NCBI GenBank assembly: GCA_038531945.1 | Contig: JBCBBH010000001.1 | Location: 434,001-498,000, forward strand | Source of the DNA: CALBPI01 sp038531945 | GTDB taxonomy: Bacteria > Pseudomonadota > Gammaproteobacteria > Steroidobacterales > Woeseiaceae | Length of the DNA stretch: 64,000 nucleotides | Direction of reading: 5' to 3' | In this document: one piece after another, positions 27,067 through 36,286 of the stretch | Layout of the letters: every line of letters starts with the position of its first letter | Position numbering within the stretch: the stretch's first letter is position 1 | Notes under the pieces: model-generated | Told to the model about the DNA's origin: nothing | What the model saw: only the letters and a program-made list of their open reading frames with translations | Database searches by the model: none | Program-made: the position numbers and the translations under genes

Positions 27067-28250
27067 GATTGACCCGCAAACGCCGAGAGTTCGAGTCGGC
27101 GATTGACCTGAGCTTCGCTCAGTTGTTTGAGCGAAGGCCGGTTGAGGCCCGCAAGAATGTCCGCTTGACGATCGGATGCGTAGCGTTGAACCGACCGAAT
27201 CAGCGCTTGATAATGCGCCGGTCGCTGTTCTGGCGTGGCGACTTCATCAACCGACCGGGAAGCCAGCGCGCGCAACTCACGCGATGGCGACGCAGCCACT
27301 TCGCGCGAGAGTTGCAGACGCTCCAGCTGTTTAATGACGCTCTCGATCGCGTCGGTGTCTCGTAACCATTCAATCCGTGCTCGTCGTGCATCGGAGCGAC
27401 TATCGGATGACGCGTCCACGTGGAGGTAGGTGGCCTTGACCTGCCGCTGCACCACTAAAAGTGTGAGCTCAAGATGCAATGCACTGACCACGTATTCGAA
27501 GAAACGTACGACATCGACCATTGACTCCAATGGCTTCAAATCTGGAACCTCACCGGGTTGTTGCAAGTGGTCATACAGTTCCATGATCTTGCGGCGACTG
27601 CCGCCGCACGCACGACCACCGGGTGATGTGAAAATCTGATGGCGATCTGCATAGTCGAAAAAGGCCGCCGCATCAGTGAAGGATTGCCGGGTGCCATCAC
27701 GAGCCCAAAGGTTGTGTTGAATCACCATGAAAAACCCGGCGATCAGCTTGAACTGCGTACCGACGATTGCGGGCAGCTGACCGTCGTGGTAACGCGCGGG
27801 CAGATGCCGAACGAGATATGCCGGCAGTCCACATCCGGCTTTGGAAAGAATGAACAGATCCGCCTGTGACAAATGATTTGGGCGATCCGGCTGTAAAGTC
27901 AGGTAGCCGTCGCGCAGACTCTGCATCAAGGCGAGCGCATCGTTCCATGCGTGCATGACCAAATGCAGCGCCGTCATGTTAATCAGCAATCCCTCACGCG
28001 ATCCACGCATCTTGGTCACGTTGTAATCTGTTGCGACGTGCCGTCGAAACAACGTTGGCCACACGTTTTCCTCACCCAACTGCCGCTGGGTCTCGCAACG
28101 AAGCGAGGAAGGTCCAAGCCACAAACCGTAGTCAAACTCCATGGTCGAGGTGGCCCATGGCGCGGGTCGCCACGGAGACAGCGTCTTCAGCACCAGCGAT
28201 TGAATGGGCGTGTCGTAATACAGTCGTTTGAGATGTCGCCTGATCTGCAT
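27063..28250 (-). CDS. Unrecognised 395-residue protein, first gene of a three-gene operon
   Basis: I do not recognise a family. It is predicted soluble, basic and largely helical, with no signal peptide or clear membrane helix. Notable stretches are HLVMHAWNDALALMQSLRDG near residue 95, an internal GCGLPAYLVRHLPARY, and a C-terminal helical region rich in Arg and Leu. A small GGRACGG stretch lies near residue 214. It overlaps the CelD-like gene by 4 bases, so the two are coupled and probably act in one pathway. Confidence 0.6.
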   Translation of the reverse strand: MQIRRHLKRLYYDTPIQSLVLKTLSPWRPAPWATSTMEFDYGLWLGPSSLRCETQRQLGEENVWPTLFRRHVATDYNVTKMRGSREGLLINMTALHLVMHAWNDALALMQSLRDGYLTLQPDRPNHLSQADLFILSKAGCGLPAYLVRHLPARYHDGQLPAIVGTQFKLIAGFFMVIQHNLWARDGTRQSFTDAAAFFDYADRHQIFTSPGGRACGGSRRKIMELYDHLQQPGEVPDLKPLESMVDVVRFFEYVVSALHLELTLLVVQRQVKATYLHVDASSDSRSDARRARIEWLRDTDAIESVIKQLERLQLSREVAASPSRELRALASRSVDEVATPEQRPAHYQALIRSVQRYASDRQADILAGLNRPSLKQLSEAQVNRRLELSAFAGQS

Positions 28251-28323
28251 GTCCCCACACTTAGACCGAATTCGGATTATACGCCGACGAGCTGCTCCGA
28301 ACTGTTAACTCGGTCAGGTGGGC

Positions 28324-29184
28324 TCAGGTCGGCACGTTCAGCCGAGTGACGATCGCGCGGGCTCCTTGTAACAGCAGCCACAAGAACCCTAGGGGCAGGG
28401 CGATTGTTTGCAACAGAAACACCACAATAAGGCTCACGATATGTCGCGTAATCCCCGACGCCCTGTCCTGCAGTGCTTGCATCCGCGCCTCGACGTTTAG
28501 TGCGGAAAACGACTCGCTGATCCGGTCGCGCGTCCGCTCAAACCAGTTGCGAGACACATCGTCCGGTGTGTCTGAGGCGTCTTTGCTCAGACTCTCTATG
28601 TCGACAGAAGCCCGCTCCAATGCGACGGTCGCGGCGGCCTGCTCGGTGGCCAGGAACTGATCGAAGACCAGGTTGGTACCGACAACCAAAGCGGGAACCG
28701 CAAACCTCAGGAAAAACGCAGCAACGAAGAACCTCAATACCACGGAACGCAACGCTGAGCGCTGCGCGACGCCCGGAACCCAAACCACCAGGAGCGACAG
28801 CAAGGCGCTGAGTGCCAACAGCACGCTGACGCCATAGCTCGACGTGATTCGTAACAGAATTTCCTGTAACCCCAGAGCGGCGGTGACCACCAGCATGATC
28901 GACGAGAACCGCTCGACCAGATCATTGACAGGATCCAGTATCTGACCAACAGACAAATTCACGCCAACGCCGCCTGGCTCCAGCGCAACTTCCGTGCCTT
29001 GCGCAATACTGATTACGCCGTCCAGTCCTCGCGCTACCGCGAAGGTCAGCAATGCCCGTTCCAGCGCGCCGCTGGCATACGCAGCGCCCAGTTGGTCGGC
29101 GTAACCCGAGAACGCAAGCCCGCACACTCCAATGGCAAAGAGCGTCCACAGCCAGCGTCCTGGAATTGTCGGTTGGTTTTTCAT
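28324..29184 (-). CDS. Hypothetical multi-pass membrane protein
   Basis: 286 residues from ATG 29184; the frame upstream would run into the ATPase leader. Helices are predicted near residues 12-30, about 95-115, 120-140, 145-170, and at the C-terminus (LIVVFLLQTIALPLGFLWLLL). Between them lies a soluble part with acidic and Ser-rich residues (VDIESLSKDASDTPDD). No family recognised. It is divergent from the HerA-like ATPase, start to start, across about 90 bases. Confidence 0.6.
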   Translation of the reverse strand: MKNQPTIPGRWLWTLFAIGVCGLAFSGYADQLGAAYASGALERALLTFAVARGLDGVISIAQGTEVALEPGGVGVNLSVGQILDPVNDLVERFSSIMLVVTAALGLQEILLRITSSYGVSVLLALSALLSLLVVWVPGVAQRSALRSVVLRFFVAAFFLRFAVPALVVGTNLVFDQFLATEQAAATVALERASVDIESLSKDASDTPDDVSRNWFERTRDRISESFSALNVEARMQALQDRASGITRHIVSLIVVFLLQTIALPLGFLWLLLQGARAIVTRLNVPT

Positions 29185-29273
29185 AGACCGTCTTGAAGCT
29201 ACCACAAAACACGCTCGCAGCTTTAGCCGCTCTTGGTACACTCGCGCGAGCAGTCGACATGAAGAGAGAGCAG

Positions 29274-31709
29274 ATGAGCGGGTTTGAAAAGCTGGGCGCG
29301 TTTTATCTTGGCAAACGCCACGATGCTGATCAGGACGATTTGACGGACGAAATTGTTCTTTATGACTCCAAAGACCTGAACACCCATGCCGTGATCATCG
29401 GCATGACCGGCAGCGGAAAAACCGGCCTCGGTATCGGCATGATCGAAGAGGCGGCCATGGACTCGATACCGGTGATAGCAATCGATCCAAAGGGGGATCT
29501 TGGGAATTTGATGCTCAGCTTTCCGAAGTTCCAACCGAGTGACTTCGAGCCCTGGGTGAATCCGCAAGAGGCAGCGAACCAAGGCAAAACGGTGCCCCAA
29601 TTCGCAGCGGACCAAGCCGCTCTGTGGAAGCGCGGAATCGGCCAATGGGGTCAGGACCCGAAACGTGTCAAAACGTTTCGTGAACGCGTCGATCTGAACA
29701 TCTACACACCAGGCTCCAACGCCGGTTTGCCGATTTCGGTACTTAAATCGTTCGATGCCCCGCCTGCAGCGCTACGTGAGGACCGGGATCTCTACCGCGA
29801 ACGCGTACAGGTCACCGCCACGAGTATTCTTGCATTGATTGGTATCAATGCCGATCCAGTGACGAGTCGTGAACACATTCTCATTGCCAATCTGCTGGAT
29901 CATTACTGGCAGGATGGTCACTCCCTCGACTTGCCCGGGTTGATCTCGATAATTCAAAACCCACCCATCGACAAGATCGGCGTAATGGCATTGGATGACG
30001 TTTATCCTGCGAAAGACCGTTTTGCGTTGGCGATGCAACTGAACAGCCTGCTTGCCGCGCCCGGGTTCGAAGCGTGGCTGGAAGGTGAGCCTCTGGACGC
30101 CGGTCGCCTGCTTTACACTGACACCGGCAAACCGCGGGTCTCCGTGATGTCGATCGCGCATCTTTCCGATGCAGAGCGGATGTTTTTTGTGTGCATGTTG
30201 TTGAACAACTTGATCGCATGGATGCGCGCACAACCTGGCACCGCGAGTCTGCGTGCCATGCTCTACATGGATGAAATTTTTGGCTATATGCCGCCGATTG
30301 CGAATCCGCCATCCAAGCGACTGCTACTGACCTTGCTCAAACAGGCACGCGCGTATGGGCTTGGTCTGGTCTTATCCACGCAAAATCCTGTCGACCTCGA
30401 CTACAAGGGACTCTCGAACACCGGTACCTGGATGATCGGACGCCTGCAGACCGAGCGGGACAAAGCCCGCGTAATGGAGGGCCTGGAAGGCGCTGCAGCC
30501 GGCGGTCAATTCGACCGTCAAGCGATGGAGCAAACGCTGGCAGGGCTCGGAAAACGTAAGTTCCTTCTGCACAACGTACATGAAAGCCACCCAGTCGTTT
30601 TTGGCACTCGATGGGTCATGTCCTACCTAGCCGGCCCTTTGACACGCGACCAAATCCGGATCTTGATGTCTCCCGCGAGGAACGCGCGAGAAAAATTGGT
30701 CAAGCAGCAGCAAGCCGCCACAACACTCTCAGCCAACCAAAGTGCCGTGGTGACGAAGGCCAGCACATCGGAAAACCCGCGTCTCGACAAAGAGATCGCT
30801 CAGTTCTGGCTGGAAGGGAATGGCTCGGCTGATGATGTCTATCGCCCCTTTGTCATCGGCGCGGCCGAACTGGTGTACAGCTCGGCGCGCTACAAGGTCG
30901 AAGCAGAGCGACACTGCATCGCGGCGGTGCTGCCCGATGAGGGCCCCGTGCCTGTGGATTGGGACAACGCACAACGCATGATGATCGATATCGACGCCCT
31001 CGAATCTCAAGCACCCGACAGTGAGGCAAGCCACGCAAGTGTTCCTGAAGTCCTGACTAATCCAAAGGCATATTCCAAATGGGAACGTAACTTCAAGCGT
31101 TGGCTACGCAAGAGTCAGCCGATTGTTCTGTACCGCAGCGCCGAAATGAAGGCGACGTCGACGGCTGACGAGGACGAGGGCGCGTTCCGCGCGCGGTTGC
31201 AAACCTTGGCCTCGGAGAAGCGCGATATTGAGGTTGGAAAACTGCGCAAGCGCTACAACAGCAAAGTGAACACGCTGGAGGCGCGATTGCTACGCGCCGA
31301 ACAGGCGATCGAACGCGAATCTCAACAAAGCCGCAAAAAGAAAATCGATACCGCAATCTCTTTTGGTACCGCAATCCTTGGCGCCGTCCTGGGTCGCAAG
31401 CGCATGTCATCTACCTCCGCGCGCAGTATCGGTAGTGCGGTGAAGAATGCCGGCGGCCTGAGTAAGGAAGTCGGTGACGTTGCGCGCGCCAAGGAGACAG
31501 CTGAACGCGTGCGCGAGGAGCTGGCGGAATTGCAAGCCACCTTCGAACAAGACGTTGCTGGGCTGGACGCCGCCTACGATGCGCAGACCGATGAACTGAC
31601 CACAATTGAAATTAAACCCAAATCAACGGACATCCAGATCCATTTCGTGGGTGTTGGCTGGCTGCCGCATGAACGCGACGATCGGGGGAGACTGATACAA
31701 GCGTTTTGA
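29274..31709 (+). CDS. HerA/FtsK-like ATPase (DUF87-type ATP-binding protein)
   Basis: About 811 residues from ATG 29274, preceded by AGAGAG; ATG 29259 is an alternative. The start MSGFEKLGAFYLGKRHD leads into Walker A GMTGSGKTGLG and Walker B LYMDEIFGYMPP, with a sensor-like STQNPVDLDYKGLSNTGTW. Residues about 620-770 are coiled-coil and basic. It is a large hexamer-type NTPase; whether it moves DNA or acts otherwise is unknown. No NurA nuclease is adjacent. Confidence 0.82.
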   Translation: MSGFEKLGAFYLGKRHDADQDDLTDEIVLYDSKDLNTHAVIIGMTGSGKTGLGIGMIEEAAMDSIPVIAIDPKGDLGNLMLSFPKFQPSDFEPWVNPQEAANQGKTVPQFAADQAALWKRGIGQWGQDPKRVKTFRERVDLNIYTPGSNAGLPISVLKSFDAPPAALREDRDLYRERVQVTATSILALIGINADPVTSREHILIANLLDHYWQDGHSLDLPGLISIIQNPPIDKIGVMALDDVYPAKDRFALAMQLNSLLAAPGFEAWLEGEPLDAGRLLYTDTGKPRVSVMSIAHLSDAERMFFVCMLLNNLIAWMRAQPGTASLRAMLYMDEIFGYMPPIANPPSKRLLLTLLKQARAYGLGLVLSTQNPVDLDYKGLSNTGTWMIGRLQTERDKARVMEGLEGAAAGGQFDRQAMEQTLAGLGKRKFLLHNVHESHPVVFGTRWVMSYLAGPLTRDQIRILMSPARNAREKLVKQQQAATTLSANQSAVVTKASTSENPRLDKEIAQFWLEGNGSADDVYRPFVIGAAELVYSSARYKVEAERHCIAAVLPDEGPVPVDWDNAQRMMIDIDALESQAPDSEASHASVPEVLTNPKAYSKWERNFKRWLRKSQPIVLYRSAEMKATSTADEDEGAFRARLQTLASEKRDIEVGKLRKRYNSKVNTLEARLLRAEQAIERESQQSRKKKIDTAISFGTAILGAVLGRKRMSSTSARSIGSAVKNAGGLSKEVGDVARAKETAERVREELAELQATFEQDVAGLDAAYDAQTDELTTIEIKPKSTDIQIHFVGVGWLPHERDDRGRLIQAF

Positions 31710-31787
31710 CTTGGCCCGCGACCCACGCTGACCGCTGCAATAAAATCTGCAGGACGCCGGTCTATCTAAACCCAACTCACGCGCAAG

Positions 31788-32465
31788 ATGAGGTTGAAGG
31801 TGGCGATCGAACCGGCTTCGATGGAGATGACCGTAACGGGCAAGGCGCTCGCCGAGCCGCCCGACGCGCCTGCACAGCCCCAAGCCAGCCCGCTCGAGGA
31901 ACAGCGTGACGCGCGTCTTCTCGGTCGTATTGCCAAGGAACGGGACCGCGCTGCGATGCGCGAGCTCTACCAGCTTTATCACTTGCGACTACGCGGTTTT
32001 CTTCGACGCCTGACGACCGACGACGCGGTTATCGACGAAACCTATAACGACGTGATGTTGAAAGTCTGGGACAAAGCGGCCCAGTTCCGCGCAGAATCAC
32101 AGGTATCGAGCTGGATCTTCTCGATTGCCTATCGGCTGTGTATTAAAGTGTTGAAACGGGAGCGCCGAAAAGCCTCGCTCATCGACCGATTACGGCGCGA
32201 GCCGAGCGTTGCATCAGCGACCCACCCAGACACGTTCGAGGACGAGGATCTCGTGAACCGCGCGCTGCAAGACTTGTCAATACGCCATCGAATCGTCATC
32301 GAGCTGGCGTATTTTGAAGGTTACTCGACAGAGGAAATCAGTCGAATTACACGCTGTCCACGCGGCACGGTAAAGACCCGACTCCATCACGCTCGCCATC
32401 GAATACGCCATAAAATCGACCAACTAACCCGAACGTCTGGCGTGGCCGGGGCGCACCTGCAATGA
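31788..32465 (+). CDS. ECF-type sigma-70 family RNA polymerase sigma factor
   Basis: 225 residues (starts at 31800 or 31821 are possible). Region 2 reads LYHLRLRGFLRRL, then TYNDVMLKVWDKAAQFR and SSWIFSIAYRLCIKVLKRERR. Region 4 is LQDLSIRHRIVIELAYFEGYSTEEISRITRCPRGTVKTRLHHARHR, a standard helix-turn-helix. The next gene, overlapping by ATGA, encodes its likely anti-sigma factor. The spondin/CHRD gene facing them is a candidate target. Confidence 0.92.
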   Translation: MRLKVAIEPASMEMTVTGKALAEPPDAPAQPQASPLEEQRDARLLGRIAKERDRAAMRELYQLYHLRLRGFLRRLTTDDAVIDETYNDVMLKVWDKAAQFRAESQVSSWIFSIAYRLCIKVLKRERRKASLIDRLRREPSVASATHPDTFEDEDLVNRALQDLSIRHRIVIELAYFEGYSTEEISRITRCPRGTVKTRLHHARHRIRHKIDQLTRTSGVAGAHLQ

Positions 32466-33070
32466 CCGACCCGGCCCATGAGCTTGCGGATCTGATCGCC
32501 GATCACTTGAATGGACACCTCAATGAGCAGCAAGCGGCACGGGTGAATGCGGCACTACGCGATGACCCGGTATTCCGTCGACTCGTCGAGCACGAAGCCC
32601 GGGTCAGAGCCCACATTCGCGAAACCGCAACACCGATTGAACATCCGCCCAATCAATTGGCGTTTGAGCGAGCTCTGCAAGCGCGAAGTGCCTGGCGGCG
32701 CCCCATGACATTGGCCGGTGGTTTGGCCGCGGCCTGCGCGCTGGTCGCCGTCGGCGTGGTCGTTCTGAGCCCGTCTTCCAACGAAGCCGTTTATGAAACT
32801 CTGACAGACCCCTCAACCACCGCCCACATCGGTACAGTCCGACTTGCCGTCGATGGCACAACAGAACTCGCACCGCTGATCGCACAATACAACCTTGAGT
32901 TGATTGCCGAGTTTCCAGACCTACGAGCAGCGATGGTTCGCCTGCCAGATACTGCCGAACCCCAGAGAGTCCTCGACGCACTGCGAAATGAACCAGGCGT
33001 GCGTTTCGTCGAGTCTGAAAACGCTGAAACCGACCCCGGTGAAACCGGGGTCGGCACAGCGACGAATTAA
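32462..33070 (+). CDS. Putative anti-sigma factor, single-pass membrane protein
   Basis: 202 residues. A cytoplasmic N-terminus (1-75; ADLIADHLNGHLNEQQAARV) resembles zinc-less anti-sigma domains; the HxxxCxxC motif is missing. A membrane helix (TLAGGLAAACALVAVGVVV) is at about 82-100. The periplasmic part (about 125-195) looks like a small inhibitor/propeptide-type fold (LIAQYNLELIAEFPDLRAAMVRLPD). Overlap with the sigma gene supports partnership. A perfect 11-bp hairpin lies in its last codons, and its stop is shared with the convergent gene. Confidence 0.72.
   Translation: MTDPAHELADLIADHLNGHLNEQQAARVNAALRDDPVFRRLVEHEARVRAHIRETATPIEHPPNQLAFERALQARSAWRRPMTLAGGLAAACALVAVGVVVLSPSSNEAVYETLTDPSTTAHIGTVRLAVDGTTELAPLIAQYNLELIAEFPDLRAAMVRLPDTAEPQRVLDALRNEPGVRFVESENAETDPGETGVGTATN
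33030..33054. terminator. Perfect 11-bp hairpin at the anti-sigma 3' end
   Basis: CCGACCCCGGT-GAA-ACCGGGGTCGG is a perfect 11-bp stem with a three-base loop in the last codons of the anti-sigma gene. On the minus strand it lies just past the stop of the spondin/CHRD gene and is followed by TTTCAGCGTTTTC, so it could end that transcript. It lacks a long T run. Confidence 0.5.
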
Positions 33071-34245
33071 CGCAGTTTTAGTTGACCCCGAATTTCACCG
33101 GCCGGGTTTTCCGCCGTATGGATATTCAGGTAGACATTGCCCGCCGCCATCTCATTGAGCAGTGCCAACATCGGGTCTTCGGCGTCCGCAAGCGGGCCGA
33201 CGATATTGCTAGCCTCGATCGTCGCGTCCACGCCGTTGTTGCGTGCATAAGCTGACAAATCGACGACTACAGGGCCGTTTGTGCCTTCCTGCCCAATGTG
33301 CAGGTGAGCGGCGACCACATCGCTGGTCAATCGGCCGAAATTGCTGTCGATTCGGACCGAGTTCGTGCCATCGGAGATTGCCTGTGCTGAACCGCGGCCC
33401 GGGCTACGCACGAGGTTTGCTGACACTTCCGAGCGTGAGTTCAGGATCGCCGTGAATCGGTTGCGCTCGCCCAAATCAACGTAGCGGAAACTGACCGTTG
33501 CGGTTCGATAGTTTGCGGCCGTGAAATCAGCCACGCCCAAAACCGGGTGCGTCAGCACGCCGTCCGGAAATTGACCATCGGTGCGGAAGCCAGGATGCAA
33601 CTCGACGACGCCCGCGGTTGGGATGCCAATGTCAGGTCCGGCTTGATTCAGGAACGCCGTGTTGGCTGCGACTTCGTCGTTGTATTCCGTGCCGGCGTCG
33701 AGTACTTCCGATCCCGCAACAGCAAAAGGTCTGGCGACGAACTTGCCACGCTTGTTGAAAATCTCATGCGCCAGTGGGCTACCGTTGGCGATGAAGGCAT
33801 CGTTACTCGGCAGAATCATCGAAATGTAGCTGAAGTAGCGATCGACCGTCGGGTCGACGTTCAACGTCACAGAACCAAAATCACCGGGCGCCAACGGGCC
33901 AGAAGGTCCGAAAATCGTGGACTGCGACGAATTCGGCTGTAGTGCAGCAAACGCCGCGTTCAGCGGTCCAATATTGCCGTCCTCGGCAACGCGCTCCACG
34001 GCGTCACCGCCGACAAGACCTTCTGCCGTCAACGGTTGGTTGCGGTTGTACAAATCGAATGTGCCGTCATGCAGGCCAATCCAGAACGGGGTCTGGAAGG
34101 TGCCGCGCGATGGCGCACTGTTCTCGATCGTGACGACGACCGAAGGGATGGATTGGGCCGGTCCGCCGGCCAATGCTGTCGCGGACATGCCGGTGACGCC
34201 CGCCACCAGCAACGCTTTCGCGACGACTTGTCTCAAGCTGCTCAT
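33067..34245 (-). CDS. Exported spondin_N plus CHRD domain protein
   Basis: 392 residues from ATG 34245 (AGGAG at the right distance), with a signal peptide (ALLVAGVTGMSATALAGG). Residues about 30-210 are a bacterial spondin_N domain (VVVTIENSAPSRGTFQTPFW, SYISMILPSNDAFIANG). Residues about 240-392 are a CHRD domain with VAAHLHIGQEGTNGPVVVDL and YLNIHTAENPAGEIRGQL. It is probably periplasmic or surface-exposed. Its stop is shared with the convergent anti-sigma gene (TTAA). Confidence 0.88.
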   Translation of the reverse strand: MSSLRQVVAKALLVAGVTGMSATALAGGPAQSIPSVVVTIENSAPSRGTFQTPFWIGLHDGTFDLYNRNQPLTAEGLVGGDAVERVAEDGNIGPLNAAFAALQPNSSQSTIFGPSGPLAPGDFGSVTLNVDPTVDRYFSYISMILPSNDAFIANGSPLAHEIFNKRGKFVARPFAVAGSEVLDAGTEYNDEVAANTAFLNQAGPDIGIPTAGVVELHPGFRTDGQFPDGVLTHPVLGVADFTAANYRTATVSFRYVDLGERNRFTAILNSRSEVSANLVRSPGRGSAQAISDGTNSVRIDSNFGRLTSDVVAAHLHIGQEGTNGPVVVDLSAYARNNGVDATIEASNIVGPLADAEDPMLALLNEMAAGNVYLNIHTAENPAGEIRGQLKLR

Positions 34246-34288
34246 AATCAAACTCCTAAACGGGACATTGAGGAACTGCGATGCGTCC

Positions 34289-34310
34289 GATGTGGCGAGT
34301 CCGCTACATC
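34289..34310. repeat. Imperfect palindrome upstream of the spondin/CHRD gene
   Basis: GATGTGGCG-AGTC-CGCTACATC is an inverted repeat of 9-bp arms with one mismatch, 44 bases before the ATG. It could be an operator or a leader hairpin. I cannot assign a regulator. Confidence 0.4.
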
Positions 34311-34359
34311 CGATCACAGTCAGTCGACCAGTAAGAGAACGTGACAATGAGACCGGTTC

Positions 34360-34389
34360 AAAAAAAATCCGCCGCGTAGGGAACGGCGA
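34360..34389 (-). terminator. Terminator of the envC-to-GNAT operon
   Basis: Read on the minus strand, CGCCG and CGGCG arms around a ten-base loop are followed by GAT and eight T residues in total, just after the GNAT stop. It separates the six-gene operon from the spondin/CHRD promoter region. Confidence 0.7.
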
Positions 34390-34401
34390 CGATCGGCGTC
34401 T

Positions 34402-34929
34402 TCAGGGATTGAGTTCGATACGCTTTTTCAGGCTGTAGTCGGTGAAACCAGGCGGGTTGTCTTCGAGCTCCGCGTAGACCTCGTAGCCTTGCTTGCGATA
34501 AAAGTCGAGCGCCTGGAACGATGTTGTCTGAACGTGAAACCGAAAAACGCCCTCAGCTAAAGCCAGACGCTCAATGCGCGCCAGCACTTGCGCACCTACG
34601 CCCGCACCGCGCAAGTCAGACTCAACCCAGAGGCGCTCGATATAAAGCCAGGACCAAACGACGTGACCATGCGCACCGCCCACAACTCTTCCTGTCTCAT
34701 CACGGGCGAAGCAGCCGAGCTTGCGCTCATTCAGCGCACCTGCGAATTGGTTGTTGTACGCGCGCAAACCGCGGGCGACAGCTTCAACATCTTCGGCATT
34801 GGGGTCGAGTGTCGCATCAAATGTGAGCTTAGGCTGGCTGCCGCCGCGTCGTAGCCAGTCCGACAGACGGCGACGCAGCGTAATCTTTTCGGCGCTCACT
34901 AGTCCGACCCGGAACTCGACGTCGCGCAC
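34402..34929 (-). CDS. GNAT family N-acetyltransferase
   Basis: 175 residues from GTG 34929, or 165 from GTG 34899, which overlaps the Kazal gene stop by one base (TAGTG). The acetyl-CoA-binding stretch is VESDLRGAGVGAQVLARIE, followed by FYRKQGYEVY. No substrate is evident. It is the last gene of the envC-ctpA-yibQ-nudix-Kazal operon. Confidence 0.8.
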   Translation of the reverse strand: MRDVEFRVGLVSAEKITLRRRLSDWLRRGGSQPKLTFDATLDPNAEDVEAVARGLRAYNNQFAGALNERKLGCFARDETGRVVGGAHGHVVWSWLYIERLWVESDLRGAGVGAQVLARIERLALAEGVFRFHVQTTSFQALDFYRKQGYEVYAELEDNPPGFTDYSLKKRIELNP

Positions 34930-35744
34930 GCCCCTGCATACAACATCGTCTTGCCGTCAGCTTCCAGCAAGCACTGATTGTCGTAGGTTCGTCCACTACT
35001 GGCGCAAACGGGTTGAAACGTACGCGGGCAATTGTCACCGGCACAATCGCCCGGCGCCACGATCCGCACACCCGCCCGTTCGGCCTGACAGGCGTTGCCG
35101 TAGGTCACGTCATCCGCCCCGCAAACAGGCACAAAAATCTGCGGACAGCGGCGTTGTTCGCAGGCCGCATCGCGAGCGATTGCCACGCCCGCTGCATCAG
35201 CAGCGCACGCGTTGGGATAGGTTTGATCGTCGACTCCACACACCGGCGCGAACACTTCCGGGCACGCGTTGGTATCGCAGGCGCCGGCGTAGATCACCCC
35301 AACGCGGGCTTCATCAGCAACACAGCGATTCAGGAAGGTCTGGCCGTTGCGGCCGCAGACGGGGATTTCATCCGTGGGGCACGACGCGTCGTCGCAAAGC
35401 CCGTTCGACTCGGGCGTCGTTCCCGCTAAAACCGCAAAACAACTGTTAGCGTAGGTGTTGCCATCCGCACCGCATATCGGTGCGAACCGAGGCGGACACC
35501 GGTTTTCCTCATCGGGCTCCGTCGCGAGCAAATCGGCCGGGGTTTCGCATTCACCATTGGCGACGACTTCGACCTCAGCCCGATTGGCGCGGCACAGATT
35601 CGCATAGGTGTTGCCATCTTCCCCGCAAACCGGCTGCCATACTTGCGGACAAATCGAGTTGCTCGCGAGCCCGCCTGACTGCGCGGCGGCGACACCGGGC
35701 AAGGCACAAATCAACACGATAACAAGGGTCCAGCACGCTCTCAT
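34899..35744 (-). CDS. Secreted protein with six Kazal-type inhibitor repeats
   Basis: 281 residues with a signal peptide (TLVIVLICALPGVAAAQ). Six repeats of exactly 35 residues, Cys to Cys, at 32-66, 83-117, 122-156, 161-195, 200-234 and 239-273; repeats 2-6 have an exact 39-residue period. Each has four Cys at the same spacing (8, 11, 15) and the Kazal core PVCGxDxxTYxNxC. The classical first and fifth Cys are missing. Predicted P1 residues (Cys+2) are Gln, Pro, Thr, Glu, Gln, Arg, so only repeat 6 looks trypsin-directed. It lies in one operon with the protease CtpA and overlaps the nudix gene (ATGA). Confidence 0.93.
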   Translation of the reverse strand: MRACWTLVIVLICALPGVAAAQSGGLASNSICPQVWQPVCGEDGNTYANLCRANRAEVEVVANGECETPADLLATEPDEENRCPPRFAPICGADGNTYANSCFAVLAGTTPESNGLCDDASCPTDEIPVCGRNGQTFLNRCVADEARVGVIYAGACDTNACPEVFAPVCGVDDQTYPNACAADAAGVAIARDAACEQRRCPQIFVPVCGADDVTYGNACQAERAGVRIVAPGDCAGDNCPRTFQPVCASSGRTYDNQCLLEADGKTMLYAGACATSSSGSD

Positions 35745-36286
35745 TCTCTTCCTCGACGCTCCAGGCTCAACAAATCTTCATCCGCAAACTCGATACCGCG
35801 AGTACGCAACCAGTCACGCAACGCGTATCCGGTGCCGCTTGCCCACGGTCTGAGCTCCGCTAGAGGCACCTCACGCCAGGCTTCGAGTTCACTGGTGTCC
35901 AGGCGGATCGCGCCTTCCGCCACCTCCAGATGATAGACGATTAATAGCTGGTTCATACGGTGAAACGGATACAGACCAACAAGATCGACCGATGTCGCGA
36001 CCAGGCCGACCTCTTCCTCGACCTCTCGCAGCACACCCTCTTCAGGTGTTTCACCCGCTTCGAGAAATCCGGTAATCAAGCCAAACCAGCCATCCGGCCA
36101 TCCGATGCTGCGAACTTGAATCACCGCACCGTTGCGTTCGGCGATCGCACCGACGACGGGTGTGGGATTGTTCCAATGAACGAAGTCGCATCGGGGATCG
36201 GAACACGCCAGGCGCATTCGCCCACCATGTGTTTCCGGTACCAGTGCGCTTGCGCACACCGGACAATATCGAAACTGTCGACCCAT
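35741..36286 (-). CDS. NUDIX hydrolase with an N-terminal zinc ribbon
   Basis: 181 residues. A zinc ribbon with Cys8, Cys11, Cys28 and Cys33 precedes a Nudix domain whose box GFLEAGETPEEGVLREVEEEVGL-type pattern satisfies GX5EX7REUXEEXGU (near residues 73-95). This architecture resembles NudC-like NAD(H)/nucleotide-sugar pyrophosphatases, but the substrate is unknown. It abuts the yibQ stop and overlaps the Kazal gene. Confidence 0.87.
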   Translation of the reverse strand: MGRQFRYCPVCASALVPETHGGRMRLACSDPRCDFVHWNNPTPVVGAIAERNGAVIQVRSIGWPDGWFGLITGFLEAGETPEEGVLREVEEEVGLVATSVDLVGLYPFHRMNQLLIVYHLEVAEGAIRLDTSELEAWREVPLAELRPWASGTGYALRDWLRTRGIEFADEDLLSLERRGRE

